Assembly: GCA_007121975.1 (NCBI GenBank)
Contig: SKJO01000458.1
Span: 1 to 6,333 of the forward strand
Direction: 5' to 3'
Length of the DNA: 6,333 bases
Origin: Nitriliruptoraceae bacterium
GTDB lineage: Bacteria > Actinomycetota > Nitriliruptoria > Nitriliruptorales > Nitriliruptoraceae
Position 1 is the stretch's first letter. Each line of letters opens with the position of its first letter. Shown piece after piece: positions 5,925 to 6,333 of this stretch. A model generated the notes under the pieces. The model saw nothing but the letters and a program-made list of their open reading frames with translations. It ran no database searches and was not told the DNA's origin. A program made the position numbers and the translations under genes.

Positions 5925-5967
5925 ACCGGTGGCCGGTTGCGTACGCCGGATCCGGTGGGTGAGGCCG

Positions 5968-6009
5968 GCAGTCCGCCGGGCACCGTGAGCAGCCCGCCGG
6001 GCGCGGTCA
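5968..6009. repeat. 21-bp tandem repeat, two adjacent copies
   Basis: Units at 5968-5988 and 5989-6009 share GCAG(T/C)CCGCCGGGC followed by a related tail and differ at four positions. A third, more diverged copy lies at 6044-6064 after a 34-bp break. It looks like non-coding repeat DNA. Confidence 0.75.
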
Positions 6010-6043
6010 GCATCGCGGGCTCGGGAGTCGACGGGACGGGTCG

Positions 6044-6064
6044 GCAGCCCGCTGGGCACCATCG
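6044..6064. repeat. 21-bp repeat, detached third copy
   Basis: It begins GCAGCCCGCTGGGCACC, matching the units at 5968-6009 in 16 of the 17 bases shown when the better of the two is taken at each position. Its last four bases differ. Confidence 0.6.
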
Positions 6065-6112
6065 GGCACGGACCCACCGCACGCGCGGCCCCTACGGGCT
6101 CGAGGGCAGCGA

Positions 6113-6144
6113 CGGCCGCCGAACCCCCGGAGGTTCGGCAGCCG
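6113..6144. repeat. long inverted repeat (hairpin) in the intergenic stretch
   Basis: GCCGAACC (6118-6125) and GGTTCGGC (6132-6139) form a perfect 8-bp stem around six bases. After one C/A mismatch, CGGC (6113-6116) pairs with GCCG (6141-6144). There is no T-run, and no gene end is visible next to it, so a terminator role is unproven; it might end a gene reading in from the right edge. Confidence 0.6.
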
Positions 6145-6307
6145 GGCCGGCACGCACCGCGACGTGGTGGCCGCAACACGAACGGTCGGCCCATTCAGTC
6201 CTACGTCCTGCGGCGGGCGGCCCGCTGTCGCGGAAGCACTCTCGTGCGCAGGTTGCCTGCCGTTGTGCGCTCAGCGGCGATCGCGACACCCCCTGCGCAC
6301 CCGCCCC

Positions 6308-6331
6308 CGGATGTGGCGTAGCCAACCGGAC
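6308..6331. repeat. 24-bp direct repeat, copy 2
   Basis: Second copy of the unit at 5901-5924, with 23 of 24 bases identical, in the same orientation and 407 bp further on, two bases from the window edge. Confidence 0.85.
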
Positions 6332-6333
6332 TG

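Larger units (their letters stand above)
5759..6333. other. 575-bp stretch without a credible gene
   Basis: Open frames here (for example 6092-6325 on the minus strand) are Pro/Arg/Ala-rich, lack recognisable motifs and have no convincing ribosome binding site. The clear third-position G/C pattern of the neighbouring genes fades. What can be seen is repeat and hairpin structure: a 24-bp direct repeat, a 21-bp repeat and an imperfect inverted repeat, each listed separately. I see no tRNA or rRNA. A short gene running off the right edge cannot be excluded. Confidence 0.6.

Noticed and set aside
5061..6194. 377-residue minus-strand open frame across the methyltransferase and the following gap
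   Set aside because: Arg/Pro/Ser-rich with no recognisable domain; a by-product of high GC content opposite a clear methyltransferase.
6092..6325. 77-residue minus-strand open frame beginning inside the 24-bp repeat
   Set aside because: TTG start inside a repeat, no convincing ribosome binding site, composition typical of chance frames in GC-rich DNA.
5901..6331. CRISPR array or tRNA/attachment site
   Set aside because: Only two 24-bp copies 407 bp apart without regular spacers, and no tRNA-like fold or integrase gene is visible.

Overview
The window comes from a very GC-rich genome. Coding regions end most codons in G or C, two of the genes start with GTG, overlaps of the GTGA/ATGA type link neighbouring genes, and two proteins carry bacterial lipoprotein signals. 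This fits an actinobacterium. A lineage such as Acidimicrobiia is possible, but the sequence alone does not settle it.

Positions 1-4821 read as a zinc-starvation locus. The window opens inside an ABC-3 family membrane permease (AztB/ZnuB type). After a 126-bp gap holding a perfect 17-bp palindrome of the 7-1-7 Fur/Zur type comes a tightly overlapping plus-strand operon: aztD (lipoprotein beta-propeller zinc chaperone with an acidic, His-containing linker), aztC (lipoprotein cluster A-I zinc-binding protein) and aztA (transport ATPase). Facing it on the minus strand are rpsN, the cysteine-free S14 ribosomal protein paralogue often made when zinc is scarce, and upstream of it a 93-residue protein of unknown function. 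A strong hairpin separates the convergent aztA and rpsN. A second, degenerate copy of the palindrome (13 of 17 positions shared) lies just upstream of the minus-strand pair. The simplest model is that both transcription units are repressed by Zur when zinc is plentiful. When zinc is scarce, the cell imports zinc (AztD hands it to AztC, and AztA with a permease moves it in) and replaces a zinc-containing S14 with a zinc-free one, freeing zinc.

Positions 4949-5758 hold an unrelated plus-strand FkbM-family methyltransferase whose N-terminus contains five copies of a 15-bp/5-residue repeat. Positions 5759-6333 show no credible gene. They hold an imperfect hairpin, three copies of a 21-bp repeat, and two copies of a 24-bp direct repeat 407 bp apart.

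The most interesting points are the probable Zur regulon with a variant box, the unknown 93-aa gene inside it, the chelating linker placed on AztD rather than AztC, and the permease lying outside the D-C-A operon.
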